The notes below the pieces were generated by a model that saw only the letters and a program-made list of their open reading frames with translations, ran no database searches and was not told where the DNA came from. 53,548 nt of DNA from [Clostridium] symbiosum ATCC 14940. Its GTDB lineage: Bacteria > Bacillota > Clostridia > Lachnospirales > Lachnospiraceae. Positions 53,519-53,548 of this stretch are shown one piece after another; positions within the stretch are counted from its first letter, which is position 1; the number at the start of each line of letters is the position of its first letter. The stretch is from NCBI RefSeq assembly GCF_000466485.1, contig NZ_KE993024.1:1-53548 (forward strand). The letters are read 5' to 3'. The position numbers and the translations under genes are program-made.

Positions 53519-53548
53519 AGATTTAGTTAAGCAGGTGAGGACGCCGCC
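53519..53548 (+). repeat. Terminal copy of the GGTGAGGACGC dispersed repeat
   Basis: Exact reverse complement of bases 1-30. Confidence 0.8.

Overview
The window looks like chromosomal DNA of a spore-forming, anaerobic, gut-type Lachnospiraceae (Clostridium symbiosum / clostridioforme-like). I infer this from the roughly even base composition, strong AGGAGG ribosome sites, a TRAP importer, a ROK glucokinase, an Mn-type pyrophosphatase with CBS/DRTGG inserts, a YyaC-type spore protein and clostridial fermentation enzymes. Most genes lie on the minus strand. I see no rRNA, tRNA, CRISPR, phage or transposase gene.

Layout. 0.1-11.5 kb is a catabolic island. On the minus strand it runs TIM-barrel isomerase/dehydratase, quinate/shikimate-type dehydrogenase, TRAP genes dctQ-dctM-dctP, EamA exporter, LysR regulator and a ThDP enzyme. 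A divergent HMG-CoA-lyase-like gene and a separate isocitrate-lyase/PEP-mutase-like gene flank it. Together they resemble a route for importing, oxidising, dehydrating and C-C-cleaving an alicyclic or branched acid. 11.9-25 kb holds gdhA, an AraC/GyrI regulator, a LysR-MATE divergent pair, a cation/proton antiporter, a two-sensor c-di-GMP phosphodiesterase, a small exported protein, a DUF1576 membrane protein and a CNNM/CorC protein. 25.4-30.4 kb is a sulfur/cysteine module (CGCAxxGCC-sulfite-reductase fusion, cysK, cysteine desulfidase) preceded by a flavin reductase and a shikimate-kinase-like gene. 30.5-35 kb is an operon of a MtaA/UroD-like methyltransferase, a YkvI-like carrier and a 4-hydroxybutyrate dehydrogenase, with a divergent LysR gene.

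35.1-44.8 kb carries the pyrophosphatase, a 1535-residue secreted surface protein with its own operator-flanked promoter, an amidohydrolase and a glucokinase. 45.1-53.3 kb carries transketolase, a DUF5711 protein, a membrane LysM protein with a JAB/MPN-like but metal-motif-less cytoplasmic domain, YyaC, a coiled-coil membrane protein and a CofE-like ligase.

Dispersed small repeats are prominent. A 163-bp MITE-like element with 14-bp terminal inverted repeats is present in two inverted copies (97-98% identical) that bracket the transketolase/DUF5711 pair, and a truncated copy lies near 30.45 kb. A second family, with core GGTGAGGACGC, lies at both window ends (30 bp exactly inverted) and at 25.35, 44.90 and 45.13 kb. 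The window ends therefore fall in a repeat, as expected of a short-read contig.
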